Shown here in pieces: positions 33,906 to 42,263 of a stretch of 64,000 nt of DNA; positions within the stretch are counted from its first letter, which is position 1, and the number at the start of each line of letters is the position of its first letter. Both the position numbers and the translations under genes were made by a program. The stretch comes from Prevotella vespertina (lineage in GTDB: Bacteria; Bacteroidota; Bacteroidia; Bacteroidales; Bacteroidaceae): contig NZ_VVIQ01000005.1 of assembly GCF_009728485.1 (NCBI RefSeq), positions 1 through 64,000 of the forward strand. The letters are read 5' to 3'. The notes under the pieces were generated by a model. It was not told the DNA's origin and made no database searches. It saw only the letters and a list, made by a program, of their open reading frames with translations.

Positions 33906-34298
33906 CTATCCAAAGATACGCTTAAAGAAACCTTTCTTCTTTCCTTCTTCGTTGGTTTCTTGCTCCTTCTTTGGTTCAATATCTTTCTTGTCTTGTGTCA
34001 TCTCTACTTTAACTTCAGGCATATCTTCACCCTCAATGATTCCAGCTGCAGCCCATTGCGTAGCAAGTGTTGTTACATCTTTTTTAGCTGTTTCTTCATC
34101 AATCTCATATTGTTCACAAAGGAGTTGGGTGAGAGTATCAATGGTGAAGTTGTCTAGTTTCTGCACTTCTTGCCATAAGTAAGCCGAACTCTCGTTCATA
34201 GAGATGATATTGCTGAAGTCGATATTCTCATCTCCTTCTGCAACTATGATATTTTCTCCGCAGACTTCACGGAGGTTAAAGCCATTCTTTACTTTCAT
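33906..34298 (-). CDS. PqqD-like RiPP recognition element protein
   Basis: 130 residues. Residues about 1-95 match the PqqD winged-helix/RRE pattern: FNLREVCGENIIVAEG, then MNESSAYLWQEVQ, and a second helix pair (TIDTLTQLLCEQYEIDEETAKKDV). A charged, disordered tail (about 96-130, ending KKKGFFKRIFG) follows. RRE domains bind leader peptides and pass them to modifying enzymes, or act as chaperones for them. Last gene of the rpoD-led operon, next to a peptidase and a kinase, which supports a peptide-processing role; no known RiPP class is assigned. Confidence 0.8.
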   Translation of the reverse strand: MKVKNGFNLREVCGENIIVAEGDENIDFSNIISMNESSAYLWQEVQKLDNFTIDTLTQLLCEQYEIDEETAKKDVTTLATQWAAAGIIEGEDMPEVKVEMTQDKKDIEPKKEQETNEEGKKKGFFKRIFG

Positions 34299-34307
34299 TA
34301 TTGTTGA

Positions 34308-34373
34308 TTACTTATTATGAGTTAATGTCTTAGCCTTATTTGTTTGATTGGACAGAGAAAGGAACTTTGTCAT
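34308..34373 (-). CDS. candidate 21-residue peptide in the kinase/RRE operon
   Basis: A short ORF (MTKFLSLSNQTNKAKTLTHNK) starts 3 nt after the peptidase stop and ends 9 nt before the PqqD-like start, so it fills the only sizeable gap in the operon. It is rich in Ser, Thr, Asn and Lys. It may be the substrate of the neighbouring kinase/RRE/peptidase set or just a chance ORF; there is no independent support for translation. Confidence 0.3.
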   Translation of the reverse strand: MTKFLSLSNQTNKAKTLTHNK

Positions 34374-34376
34374 TGC

Positions 34377-34868
34377 TTAGATTGGTCCGAACAATGGAAT
34401 CCACAATCGCCTATAGGCGGCAAGGAGATAACGACGAAAGGGAAGTAAACCTACCCATAGTTTGCTATATAACTTCCATTTCCACCCGTCAGTACGATCC
34501 ATGGTCTTATGTCCTTTTCTATAAAAACCAATGACTGCACCAACAATGTTTTCTCGCTTACAATGTTCAACACCGAGATTTCCGTCACCACGAAGCGTGA
34601 TATTCTCTCCGTCTATTCGATCAATGCGATGAAGAACGAAATGTTTTGGACTTATCTCGGCAAGGACTGGATCGCCAACCTTTATACTTGAAGGTTTTAC
34701 CAATAATGCCTTATCTCTGTCATTCTCAAGGAATGGACGCATAGAGAATCCCCGAAGACGCAAAGTTACATTATGTCCTTCGTTTAAGATCTTAACGACT
34801 TCTGGGATTAAATCGGCATTTGCAAATTGAATCTCAGTCGTTGTGAGGATTGGCTCTTTAGTCGACAT
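34377..34868 (-). CDS. S24/S26-type peptidase (SipW-like)
   Basis: 163 residues. GFSMRPFL places the nucleophile at Ser42; FVLHRIDRIDGENITLRGDGN places His80 where archaeal/SipW-type signal peptidases have the general-base His (Ser/His dyad) rather than the Lys of bacterial LepB. A weak hydrophobic stretch near the C-terminus may tether it to the membrane. It lies 3 nt after the HprK-like gene. A likely role is to cleave a peptide or a secreted partner of this operon; that is inference. Confidence 0.75.
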   Translation of the reverse strand: MSTKEPILTTTEIQFANADLIPEVVKILNEGHNVTLRLRGFSMRPFLENDRDKALLVKPSSIKVGDPVLAEISPKHFVLHRIDRIDGENITLRGDGNLGVEHCKRENIVGAVIGFYRKGHKTMDRTDGWKWKLYSKLWVGLLPFRRYLLAAYRRLWIPLFGPI

Positions 34869-34871
34869 TCC

Positions 34872-35759
34872 TTATTTAATTGCTATTGCGCGTTGACAAA
34901 CCTCCGCTGCGTCTTTGTTTGGCAAACAATGGAGAGTATATATACGACCAGTCTCAACTATTTTAGTGATAGTATCACAAACAGCATTGTAGATGGCTGA
35001 ATCCCATTTCATGCTAGAGCAAGAAGGAAGAAGAGAAGCGAATGCTTCAATAGGAGAGGGCTTGTCGACAGAGTTTTCTTTAGCTCGGTCTATACGTGTG
35101 ATTGCACCTAAGCGAGCTTTAATATTACGATAGCAAGGAGTTTTTCCACTCCAAGGACTTCCATAAATCCATGCTTCTCCATCAATAAGTCTCACAATGG
35201 GATTATCATCATTCATGAGGTCACTACCTGGAATATGACGCAACCACATGCTGACTTGTGTTGATTTTCCCGTTCCACTCTTTGCTATAAAAGCATATCC
35301 ATAACCATTATTGCGTACTAAGGAGGCGTGGATAAGCAAGACTTTTCTTTGAGCACCCGCAAATGCGAAGATGAGCATCAGTGCATTATTGAGACCGAAT
35401 GTACGCATATTGGTGTTGCCATTCAAGGCGCAATAACATTCGCTGAAATCCTTATTACATTTAAGCAAGCAACAATCAGCACCACTAATATCTTTGATGA
35501 TGTACTGATAACTTCCGTCTTCAACACGATCAACAATGGTATCTCCATTACCTGTGTCAAAGGCACGAATACGTTTGCGTTGCTCTTTGGGTACAGGTCT
35601 TATTGAATCATCAACAATAAGACGAAAGAAAGGTTTGTCTGATTCCTCTTTGACTCTAAAAGGTTCAAACGAGCGTAATAAGTGCATTCCGTTGATACTT
35701 GTATCACGGAATGTAATCTGTACATCAAGGTCAGCTACTCTAAAGTTGTTTACGTCCAT
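34872..35759 (-). CDS. HprK-like P-loop kinase
   Basis: 295 residues from the ATG at 35759, one base after the upstream stop; an ATG at 35783 would overlap that gene by 23 nt. The P-loop AKSGTGKST (about 160-168), the LMNDDNPIVRL acidic motif (about 181-191) and PWSGK (about 202) match the HPr-kinase/PEPCK-like fold. HPr itself is not encoded nearby. Related kinases in Gram-positive lasso-peptide clusters phosphorylate a peptide Ser. Here it stands with an RRE and a peptidase, so a Ser/Thr peptide or protein is a plausible target. Confidence 0.75.
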   Translation of the reverse strand: MDVNNFRVADLDVQITFRDTSINGMHLLRSFEPFRVKEESDKPFFRLIVDDSIRPVPKEQRKRIRAFDTGNGDTIVDRVEDGSYQYIIKDISGADCCLLKCNKDFSECYCALNGNTNMRTFGLNNALMLIFAFAGAQRKVLLIHASLVRNNGYGYAFIAKSGTGKSTQVSMWLRHIPGSDLMNDDNPIVRLIDGEAWIYGSPWSGKTPCYRNIKARLGAITRIDRAKENSVDKPSPIEAFASLLPSCSSMKWDSAIYNAVCDTITKIVETGRIYTLHCLPNKDAAEVCQRAIAIK

Positions 35760-35760
35760 T

Positions 35761-36180
35761 TTATGATTGTTGGTCGGGTTCAACAGGCGTGTACTTAAAC
35801 TGACTATCTTTTAAACTCTTGATAGAGTATTTCTTTTTCGATTTCTCGTAACGTTCTTTTAGTTTAAGATACTTCTTTGTAGCATCTTTCTCGTTCTCTG
35901 CGAACATTGTTATACAAGTAGGATAAGCCTCCAAACCATTACTTTGTAAATAGTTGCGTAATTGATAAGAATAGTCTTCACGGTTAGCCAAGAACTTTGT
36001 TCTATTGTTTACCAAGTATGCATTTACTGTTTGAATATCCGTTAGATAGACAGTTGAATCGTTAAAAGAAGCAGCAAAACCAAACATGTAAATCTTTGCT
36101 GGTCTATATCCTTTTGCATTACCGTTAATTACACATCCCACAAGAAGAGCTGTGACGATTAATAGTTGGCGAAGTCTCAT
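35761..36180 (-). CDS. conserved secreted hypothetical protein
   Basis: 139 residues. Signal peptide MRLRQLLIVTALLVGCVINGNA; the mature part starts with IYMFGFAASFNDSTVYLTDIQ and ends with a Lys-rich segment. I recall similar small proteins in Bacteroides and Prevotella but no named function. The signal peptide includes a Cys, but it is not followed by a clear lipobox. Between rpoD (21 nt) and the HprK-like gene (1 nt), hence in the same operon. Confidence 0.75.
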   Translation of the reverse strand: MRLRQLLIVTALLVGCVINGNAKGYRPAKIYMFGFAASFNDSTVYLTDIQTVNAYLVNNRTKFLANREDYSYQLRNYLQSNGLEAYPTCITMFAENEKDATKKYLKLKERYEKSKKKYSIKSLKDSQFKYTPVEPDQQS

Positions 36181-36201
36181 TTTCTTATTTCTATATTAAT
36201 A

Positions 36202-37065
36202 TTATTGCCCAAGATAAGCCTTGAGTATTTTACTATTTGTTTGTTGACGTAATCGTCTTATTGCTTTCTCTTTTATTTGTCTTACGCGTTCACGTGTCAG
36301 TCCATATTTACTTCCAATCTCTTCCAAGGTCATCTCCCGTTGGTTGATACCGAAGTAAGCCTCAATGACTTTCTTTTCTCTATCTTCGAGGATATCCAAC
36401 ACTCTACCAATCTCTGCTCGTAAGCTTTCTTCCACTAAAGATTTGTCAGTAGATGGAATTGCATCATTCGGAATAACATCCAATAAACTACTTTCATCGT
36501 CATCATGAAAAGGAGCATCAACAGAGATATGATGCGTGTTTACTTTAAAAGCCTCAATTATCTTTTCTTCAGGAATATCTGTATCCTGTGCTATCTCATC
36601 TATGCTTGGTCTTCGTTCGTTTTCTTGCTCAAACTTGTTTAGCACTTTGTTTATCTTGTTGACCGAGCTAACTTGGTTGAGGGGTAATCGAATGATTCTA
36701 CTTTGTTCTGCAATAGCTTGCAAGATACTCTGTCGAATCCACCACACTGCATAAGAGATAAACTTAAAACCGCGCGTCTCATCAAATTTCTCAGCGGCCT
36801 TTATCAAACCGAAGTTACCTTCATTGATAAGGTCGGCGAGCGATAATCCTTGATTTTGATATTGCTTTGCCACAGAGACAACGAAGCGTAGGTTGGCTTT
36901 AGTTAGCCGCTCAAGAGCCTTACGGTCACCTTTTCGTATTCGCTGAGCAAGTTCAACTTCCTCCTCAATACTAATCATTTCTTCATGACCGATTTCTTGA
37001 AGATACTTATCAAGAGAAGCACTCTCTCGATTCGTAATCGATTTTGTGATTTTCAATTGTCTCAT
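36202..37065 (-). CDS. rpoD: RNA polymerase primary sigma factor (Bacteroidota RpoD type)
   Basis: 287 residues from [10 protein letters not shown] (37065); an ATG 12 nt upstream is possible. It lacks region 1.1, as usual for the Bacteroidota sigma. Region 1.2 ([10 protein letters not shown]), region 2 ([20 protein letters not shown], then [13 protein letters not shown]), region 3 ([16 protein letters not shown]) and region 4 ([29 protein letters not shown]) are all clear. The stretch between 3 and 4 is less like the Bacteroides RpoD I remember, so a paralogue cannot be excluded. It leads an operon of secreted protein, kinase, peptidase and RRE protein. Confidence 0.9.
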   Translation of the reverse strand: MRQLKITKSITNRESASLDKYLQEIGHEEMISIEEEVELAQRIRKGDRKALERLTKANLRFVVSVAKQYQNQGLSLADLINEGNFGLIKAAEKFDETRGFKFISYAVWWIRQSILQAIAEQSRIIRLPLNQVSSVNKINKVLNKFEQENERRPSIDEIAQDTDIPEEKIIEAFKVNTHHISVDAPFHDDDESSLLDVIPNDAIPSTDKSLVEESLRAEIGRVLDILEDREKKVIEAYFGINQREMTLEEIGSKYGLTRERVRQIKEKAIRRLRQQTNSKILKAYLGQ

Positions 37066-37092
37066 GTTGTTTGGCATTAACTAAAGTGATGG

Positions 37093-37124
37093 CAAATTTA
37101 CGTAAATTCAATGAGCTGAACAAA
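37093..37124 (-). promoter_or_regulatory. promoter of the rpoD operon
   Basis: On the minus strand TTTG, 20 bp, TAAATTTG, 27 nt before the chosen ATG. Confidence 0.65.
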
Positions 37125-37159
37125 TAAAACATAGAAAATATTACCTTATTATAGATAGA

Positions 37160-37201
37160 AATCCTCCTTTCTCATGGTTATCTTCAGGAGAAAGGAGGAT
37201 T
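37160..37201 (-). terminator. terminator of htrA
   Basis: 14-bp stem (AATCCTCCTTTCTC and complement) with 14-nt loop, 35 nt past the htrA stop. Confidence 0.7.
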
Positions 37202-37236
37202 ATCTTTTATTGTCTCAAAAGACTATCGCTAAAAGC

Positions 37237-38709
37237 TTAGTCACCCAATGGTACTGCGAAGTATGCTTTCTTACCAGTTGGATAAATACCCTGTATGTAG
37301 AGTACAGGATCTTTGCTGGTTGAAGCCTTCTTTACGAGACCTTGTAAATCGTCAATGCTCTTAACCATATTATCATTGACATTCTGGATGATGAAGCCAC
37401 GATTGATACCAGCAGACTTCAACGCACCGTTATTAACCTTCAGTACTTCAAGTCCATAGTTGATATTTAATTGCTTCTTCATTGCCTCTGTTACTGGGCG
37501 GAACTGACCACCAAGAACATCTATATCAGCTTGCTCGATAATCTTTGTAGTACCCTGTGCATTCTTCAATGTAATTGTCTTTGTAATTTCTTTCTTATTA
37601 CGTAGATAGGTTATTGTAACCTTATTGCCAGGACGTTTACCATTGAGTGCCTGTTGAAGTTCAGACATACGGGTTATCTTTTGGTTATCAAACTTTGTGA
37701 TAACATCACCCTTCATCAAGCCTAGAGCTGCACCATTACCATCTTCTGATACTACTTCGGCAACATATACACCTTCATTCGTTCCAAGATCTACATTCTT
37801 ACCATCTTCCTTCTGTGCGTTGATATAGTTGAGAACGTCACCGCCTTGAATTCCTAAGGTTACACGCTGAACACTACCATACTTCTTAATATCATCAACC
37901 ACCTTATTCATTATAGTTGTTGGGATGGCGAAACCATAACCACTATAAGAGCCAGTCTGTGAGTAAAGCATTGCGTTGATTCCAACCAGTTCTCCTTGCG
38001 TATTTACTAGCGCACCACCAGAGTTACCAGGGTTGATAGCAGCATCAGTTTGAATGAAGCTCTCGATACCATTTTGAGAAGCTCCTAAGCCACGAGATTT
38101 TGCACTAACGATACCAGCTGTAACAGTAGAACTTAAGTTATAAGGGTTACCAACAGCGATTACCCATTCTCCAACTTTTAGTTTATCAGAGTCACCAATC
38201 GGTAGAGTAGGGAGATTCTTTGCATTTACCTTTAATAAGGCAAGGTCTGTCTGTTTGTCAGTACCAACGATGCGTGCAGAGAACTCTCTATTGTCATTTA
38301 AGGTAACTGTCAATTCGTCAGCACCTTCAACCACGTGGTTGTTCGTTACGATATATCCATCTGATGAAATAATAACACCGCTACCAGTTGCCTCTTTCTT
38401 TGGTGTTTGGATCTTCTGTTTGCGTGATCCTCCGTTACCTTGATTAGGGTTGCCGAAGAAACCGAATGGATCGAAGAAGTCTCCAAATGGGTCATCTTGA
38501 ACGTCTACTGTCTGTGTCTTAGAGTTTTGTACATACTTAATATGCACTACAGCAGGCAGTGCTTTCTCTGCTGCATAAGTGAGGTCTACTGGCTGACCTG
38601 GAGCTACAACCGGTGCTTCAGCTGCATATACTTTGATGAAAGCACCAGTGGAAAAGGCAAGAGCAGTAACACATGCTGCACCAGCCAAATACTTTGATAA
38701 ATTCTTCAT
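37237..38709 (-). CDS. htrA: periplasmic Do-family serine protease
   Basis: 490 residues, DegP/HtrA type. Signal peptide (1-30). Catalytic triad His125 (TNNHVVEGAD), Asp155 (QTDLALLKV), Ser230 (NPGNSGGALV). Two PDZ domains follow (about 280-385 and 400-490). An insert rich in Phe, Gly and Asn (about 72-100) lies in the LA-loop position. It degrades or refolds misfolded envelope proteins. It stands alone between two hairpins; a TATATTTG box lies at 38795-38802. Confidence 0.95.
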   Translation of the reverse strand: MKNLSKYLAGAACVTALAFSTGAFIKVYAAEAPVVAPGQPVDLTYAAEKALPAVVHIKYVQNSKTQTVDVQDDPFGDFFDPFGFFGNPNQGNGGSRKQKIQTPKKEATGSGVIISSDGYIVTNNHVVEGADELTVTLNDNREFSARIVGTDKQTDLALLKVNAKNLPTLPIGDSDKLKVGEWVIAVGNPYNLSSTVTAGIVSAKSRGLGASQNGIESFIQTDAAINPGNSGGALVNTQGELVGINAMLYSQTGSYSGYGFAIPTTIMNKVVDDIKKYGSVQRVTLGIQGGDVLNYINAQKEDGKNVDLGTNEGVYVAEVVSEDGNGAALGLMKGDVITKFDNQKITRMSELQQALNGKRPGNKVTITYLRNKKEITKTITLKNAQGTTKIIEQADIDVLGGQFRPVTEAMKKQLNINYGLEVLKVNNGALKSAGINRGFIIQNVNDNMVKSIDDLQGLVKKASTSKDPVLYIQGIYPTGKKAYFAVPLGD

Positions 38710-38794
38710 ATACTTATTCTTTTATTTATTAGTAACTTTGTTATCTGTCAAATTGGCATTGTATGGAATGTCCATCAGACTTCTTTTGTGGGTG

Positions 38795-38802
38795 CAAATA
38801 TA
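38795..38802 (-). promoter_or_regulatory. -7 box of htrA
   Basis: TATATTTG on the minus strand, about 85 nt before the ATG. The rest of the gap 38803-39285 is AT-rich; it holds a weak hairpin (39170-39210, GAAAAGAG/CTCTTTTC) and no gene I can support. Confidence 0.35.
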
Positions 38803-39285
38803 GGTGCAAATTGTGTAAATCGGTTATTTTGTCAGTTATCTTTATCCGATTTTAACATTTTAATTTCGCTACTTAACGGCTCTTAATTAGAAGAATTGAT
38901 AAATTTACATTCGTTCAGTTTCAACGCTTTTTTTCTGTTATCTCTTCTTCAATTCGTTATTAATTCTTTCAAATTAGTTAATAATAACTATAGGTAATAA
39001 CTCTTTGTAAGTATCATCAAAGGGATTGCTCTCTTTCTTCTATATGATTTTCTAAGGAGAAAAAGGAGAAATGTTTAAACTAAGGTTATAACATTCTGAT
39101 AATCAACAGACAATTTAAAGTATATTACAAGATGCTTTGTAAGGTTATAAAAGGTGCTTTCTTTCATGTGAAAAGAGTATCTTTAAAGGTAAAGAATATG
39201 CTCTTTTCTTATGCTATTGAATAGTGATATGCAATGTAGTTACAGTTTGTGAGCCCTTCTACTTATATGAAAAAAATCAAAATAT

Positions 39286-39317
39286 TTTGCCCGTTCCATG
39301 TTTTAATAGTATCTTTG
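39286..39317 (+). promoter_or_regulatory. promoter of rnpB
   Basis: TTTG, 20 bp, TATCTTTG, 10 nt before the RNA. Confidence 0.7.
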
Positions 39318-39327
39318 TAACCCTGAT

Positions 39328-39714
39328 AAGGCAGTGTTCCGGCTCTGTCGCTGGTATCCTTTAAAGGTACGAGAGGAAAGTCCGGGCAGCATAGGGCATC
39401 CTGCTTCCGAAAGTAGAAGCTATTGGTGACAGTAGATGAAGGTAGAAGAGAATGACCGCCACTTCTAATAGTGGTAAGGGTGAGAAGGTAGTGTAAGAGA
39501 CTACCAGCAGGCGGGTGATCGTCTGGCTGTACCGTTCAGGAGCTGCAAGTTCATGTAAACCGTTGTTTGAGGGCTGCCCGCCCAAGCGTTAGCACAACGG
39601 AGGGTAGAATGCTTGAGTTACAAGGTGACTTGTAAACTAGATAAATGACAGGCATCTTCCTATTTATCGAAAGATGAGGAAGAGACGGAACCCGGCTTAT
39701 AGGAACACTGCTTT
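39328..39714 (+). ncRNA. rnpB: RNase P RNA
   Basis: About 387 nt. The P1 helix closes the molecule: AAGGCAGTGTTCC (39328-39340) with GGAACACTGCTTT (39702-39714), the last 3 pairs being imperfect. Universal core sequences are present: GAGGAAAGTCCGGGC after the 5' domain and GACGGAACCCGGCTTAT near the 3' end, which form P4 and the J regions. It is the catalytic RNA that cuts 5' leaders from pre-tRNAs. It lies in a former-looking intergenic space with its own consensus promoter. Confidence 0.95.
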
Positions 39715-39805
39715 ATCTTTTTTATCAATTATGCTCCTTTAATCTTCCTTTATAGAAGATTAGCGTGGGTGAGAGTGTGACATTAGCTAAAAAACAAGTT
39801 TAATC

Positions 39806-40234
39806 ATGAAAGATTTAGAAGAACAATATGTAACTGTAGTGGATGACTTCCAGCACGTTGTAGAGAATAAGATAAGAAATCACAAGGATGAAGCAGGTTT
39901 CCCTCAACGGCCAGTAGAGGTTAGCGAAGAGGTTCTTTCAGATTATTTGTTTGATTATCAAGCAGCTTTAGATAGCGAGGGAACCGAACGTTCACGTTAT
40001 ACTGTAGCTGGCATCTTATTATGTTTGCCAATCCTCGTAATGTCTGGTTTCCCTGACGACTCACTACCTTTCAAAGGCGTGTGGAATGTTTTGGCGGCAA
40101 TAGCTGTCGGTTTGGTGCTCTTCTTAATCTATAGAGTAATCATGAAGGCAGTTGTTCGTAGTCGTGTTCGTCGTGCTAATCAAGATTATCCAGAAGCTAA
40201 AGCATACGTTGACAAAGTGATAGCCTTTAAGTAA
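39806..40234 (+). CDS. hypothetical two-helix membrane protein
   Basis: 142 residues, not recognised. A soluble N-terminal half (1-70) is followed by two hydrophobic segments (about 66-82, AGILLCLPILVMSGF, and 92-112, VLAAIAVGLVLFLIYRVIM) and a basic C-terminus. It is the first gene of a plus-strand trio with the DUF1232 protein (21 nt downstream) and a small Cys-rich membrane protein; all three look like minor envelope proteins. Confidence 0.7.
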   Translation: MKDLEEQYVTVVDDFQHVVENKIRNHKDEAGFPQRPVEVSEEVLSDYLFDYQAALDSEGTERSRYTVAGILLCLPILVMSGFPDDSLPFKGVWNVLAAIAVGLVLFLIYRVIMKAVVRSRVRRANQDYPEAKAYVDKVIAFK

Positions 40235-40255
40235 TAATTTTAATGTAATTGTAAT

Positions 40256-40663
40256 ATGGAAATACCTGATTTACAGAAATACAAGGACAAGTTCTCACAG
40301 CAGAACTTCATTGAGAAGATACAACGCATCGCCAAGCGAGCAGGAGCTAAGTTGGTTTATATAGCTTTGATTCTTTATTATCTCATGCAGAGTGACAAGG
40401 TCTCATTGAAAGACAAAGCCATCATCATTGGGGCTTTGGGTTATCTGATCTCTCCTATAGATGTTGTTCCCGATGCAATACCAATAGCTGGTTTGGCTGA
40501 CGACCTCGCCGTTCTTCTCTATGCTTTAGGGAAGGTTTGGAGTCAAGTTGATGATAACTTAAAGGATAAAGCAAAGGAGAAACTCTCTAAATGGTTTGAT
40601 GAGGATGAGCTAAACTTCTCTGAAGATCCATTTGCAGAGGATGATACGAACGTTCCTGTTTAA
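40256..40663 (+). CDS. YkvA/DUF1232 membrane protein
   Basis: 135 residues. The DUF1232 core is clear: AIIIGALGYLISPIDVVPDAIPIAGLADDLAVL (about 62-94), with the conserved SPIDVVPD and LADDLAV. An amphipathic N-terminal helix precedes it and an acidic tail (FDEDELNFSEDPFAEDD) follows. The family is widespread in bacteria with no agreed function. Operon with the gene before it and the one after. Confidence 0.85.
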   Translation: MEIPDLQKYKDKFSQQNFIEKIQRIAKRAGAKLVYIALILYYLMQSDKVSLKDKAIIIGALGYLISPIDVVPDAIPIAGLADDLAVLLYALGKVWSQVDDNLKDKAKEKLSKWFDEDELNFSEDPFAEDDTNVPV

Positions 40664-40682
40664 GAGATAGAAGGAGGAGGAT

Positions 40683-40868
40683 ATGTGGCAATATATTGTT
40701 TTAGCAATAGTCCTTCTTGCGGCTCTAGCCTATGTGGGTTATAGAGTTTGGCAAACATTTCAAACTGCCAAAGACCCTTGTCATGGTTGCGCTGGATGTG
40801 CTATCCACGACCAACTCAAAGCTAAGCGGAAGTTGAAAGGGCGCAAGAAGCCTGTATGCTTTAAGTAA
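40683..40868 (+). CDS. FeoB-associated-type Cys-rich membrane protein
   Basis: 61 residues: one N-terminal membrane segment (about 3-20, QYIVLAIVLLAALAYVGY), then CHGCAGCAIHDQ (Cys33, 36, 39) and a Lys/Arg-rich end. This is the layout of the FeoB-associated Cys-rich proteins (PF12669), which may bind iron or Fe-S at the inner membrane. No feoA or feoB is in the window, so it is an orphan here. Terminator directly downstream. Confidence 0.7.
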   Translation: MWQYIVLAIVLLAALAYVGYRVWQTFQTAKDPCHGCAGCAIHDQLKAKRKLKGRKKPVCFK

Positions 40869-40877
40869 TTAGAAACG

Positions 40878-40918
40878 GAGGACTTCGCAAGTTAACCATT
40901 AACTGAAGTCCTCTTTTT
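40878..40918 (+). terminator. terminator after the small-membrane-protein operon
   Basis: Stem GAGGACTTC/GAAGTCCTC followed by TTTTT. Confidence 0.8.
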
Positions 40919-40995
40919 AATACCCTTTAAGTAGTATTGAGCAACGCAACGTAAAGATGATTTTCTTATGCGGCATTGAAAAAAATCTTGAAAAG

Positions 40996-41027
40996 TTTGG
41001 TTAAACCGAATAAAGTACTTATCTTTG
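40996..41027 (+). promoter_or_regulatory. promoter of tRNA-Cys
   Basis: TTTG, 20 bp, TATCTTTG, 37 nt before the tRNA. Confidence 0.65.
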
Positions 41028-41064
41028 CACACGCAAAGCAAGATACTCCTTTGCTGACAACAAT

Positions 41065-41135
41065 GGTGCTTGGGCCGGGAGGTTAGGCAATGGTCTGCAA
41101 AACCATGTAGAGCGGTTCGATTCCGCTAGGCACCT
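41065..41135 (+). tRNA. tRNA-Cys (GCA)
   Basis: 71 nt. Acceptor arms GGTGCTT/AGGCACC, anticodon stem ATGGT/ACCAT around CTGCAAA (anticodon GCA), T-arm AGCGG-TTCGATT-CCGCT. CCA is not encoded. Confidence 0.95.
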
Positions 41136-41139
41136 CAAG

Positions 41140-41170
41140 AAAGACTCTCAATGATGAGAGTCTTTTTTTT
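41140..41170 (+). terminator. terminator of tRNA-Cys
   Basis: 11-bp stem AAAGACTCTCA/TGAGAGTCTTT, 4-nt loop, then a run of T; it starts 5 nt after the tRNA. Confidence 0.9.
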
Positions 41171-41212
41171 GTGCCGATTGATGATAGGGTGCAACGTATA
41201 TCCGAATGTGAA

Positions 41213-41638
41213 TTAATCATTCATCTTCATCTCAAGACAAGATGACTTCTTCGTTAAGTGCAACTTCTTAACGAGTATAATATTCTTTACTTGCACTTTG
41301 TTTCTTCTTATGATGGGTACTGTCCAAGTTCCGCGATAAGTCTCTCCGCCTGCTAGTGCCTCGTAAATGCTATAAGGCGGATTGTCAAACATTAAGGTTA
41401 TTGTGTCTTTCTTTAGTTCCCACACTCCCTTACCACTTGAATACATGAGGTCGAAATGTTCTGAGTAACTGAAACTGCTGTCCTTACATAGTGTCAGACG
41501 GCAACTCCCACTCATCCCCTTTCCCACCTTATATATATAGTGGTATTCTCCTGCCATGTTCCTGACAGTCAACTTTGAATTGCAAGAACAGAAGGATATT
41601 AACGCAATGCAAGAACCAATGAAAGTTTTAATCAGCAT
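41213..41638 (-). CDS. hypothetical lipoprotein
   Basis: 141 residues from MLIKTFIG (an ATG 6 nt upstream is equally possible). Lipoprotein signal with lipobox ISFCSC and acylation at about Cys19. The mature part reads as a small beta-barrel-like domain (MAGEYHYIYKVGKGMSGSCRLTLCKDSSFSYSEHF), the pattern of small lipocalin-like lipoproteins; no firm family. It lies 51 nt downstream of the FKBP gene, on the same strand. Confidence 0.65.
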   Translation of the reverse strand: MLIKTFIGSCIALISFCSCNSKLTVRNMAGEYHYIYKVGKGMSGSCRLTLCKDSSFSYSEHFDLMYSSGKGVWELKKDTITLMFDNPPYSIYEALAGGETYRGTWTVPIIRRNKVQVKNIILVKKLHLTKKSSCLEMKMND

Positions 41639-41689
41639 AGGCATTGTATTTTAAAAAGCTAATTGAAGATTACTTTGCGCTCTACGTTC

Positions 41690-42091
41690 TTAACCTATCC
41701 CAATGAGTTCAATCTCAAAGATTAGTGTAGAGAAGGCAGGAATATCCCCGTCTCTTTTCGTACCATATCCGTCTTGATAAGGGATATAAACACGCCAATG
41801 ATCCCCCTTGTGCATGGCGCATAGAACTATTTGAAAGCCTGTAATCAATTCGTTAACACGGAATGCCTCTGGCACTCCCCTTTGCCAACTATCATCGAAA
41901 ACCTTACCAGAGATGAGACTCCCACGATAATTACAAGTCACGATAGAACGTGACTGCACCTTTCCTTCGCCCGTTCCTTCTTTTATTATCTCGTAAAGAA
42001 TACCATGAGGAAGAACCTTTATTCCCTCCCGCTGACTAACTTCTTTCAGATATTCCTCATTCTTTTGCTTGTATTCCTGTTTCTTTCCCAT
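41690..42091 (-). CDS. FKBP-type peptidyl-prolyl isomerase
   Basis: 133 residues. A charged N-terminal helix (QEYKQKNEEYLKEVSQREG) precedes one FKBP domain (about 25-133): GTGEGKVQSRSIVTCNYRGSL, GKVFDDSWQRG, FRVNELITGFQIVLCAMHKGDHW and IPAFSTLIFEIEL. No signal peptide, so a cytoplasmic isomerase is expected. It is divergent from the MATE operon; promoters overlap in the gap. Confidence 0.9.
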   Translation of the reverse strand: MGKKQEYKQKNEEYLKEVSQREGIKVLPHGILYEIIKEGTGEGKVQSRSIVTCNYRGSLISGKVFDDSWQRGVPEAFRVNELITGFQIVLCAMHKGDHWRVYIPYQDGYGTKRDGDIPAFSTLIFEIELIGIG

Positions 42092-42118
42092 GATGGTTTA
42101 ATAATACATTAATGTACG

Positions 42119-42149
42119 CAAAATTACCTAATATCTTTTGAATTCACAA
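42119..42149 (-). promoter_or_regulatory. promoter of the FKBP gene
   Basis: On the minus strand TTG, 20 bp, TAATTTTG, 27 nt before the ATG. Confidence 0.55.
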
Positions 42150-42167
42150 TTAATTCAATTACTTTTG
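42137..42167 (+). promoter_or_regulatory. promoter of the 46-residue ORF/MATE operon
   Basis: TTTG, 19 bp, TACTTTTG; overlaps the divergent FKBP promoter. Confidence 0.5.
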
Positions 42168-42263
42168 TCGACTCATTCTGCGTGTATATAGCAATGTAAG
42201 TTAGTATGTCATGTTGTCCCTTCTAGTAGGAAGAGTAACGATATAATATAGAAAAGAAATCTT

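Noticed and set aside
37237-38709. DegS or other single-PDZ protease
   Set aside because: Two PDZ regions follow the protease domain and a cleavable signal peptide is present, as in DegP/HtrA.
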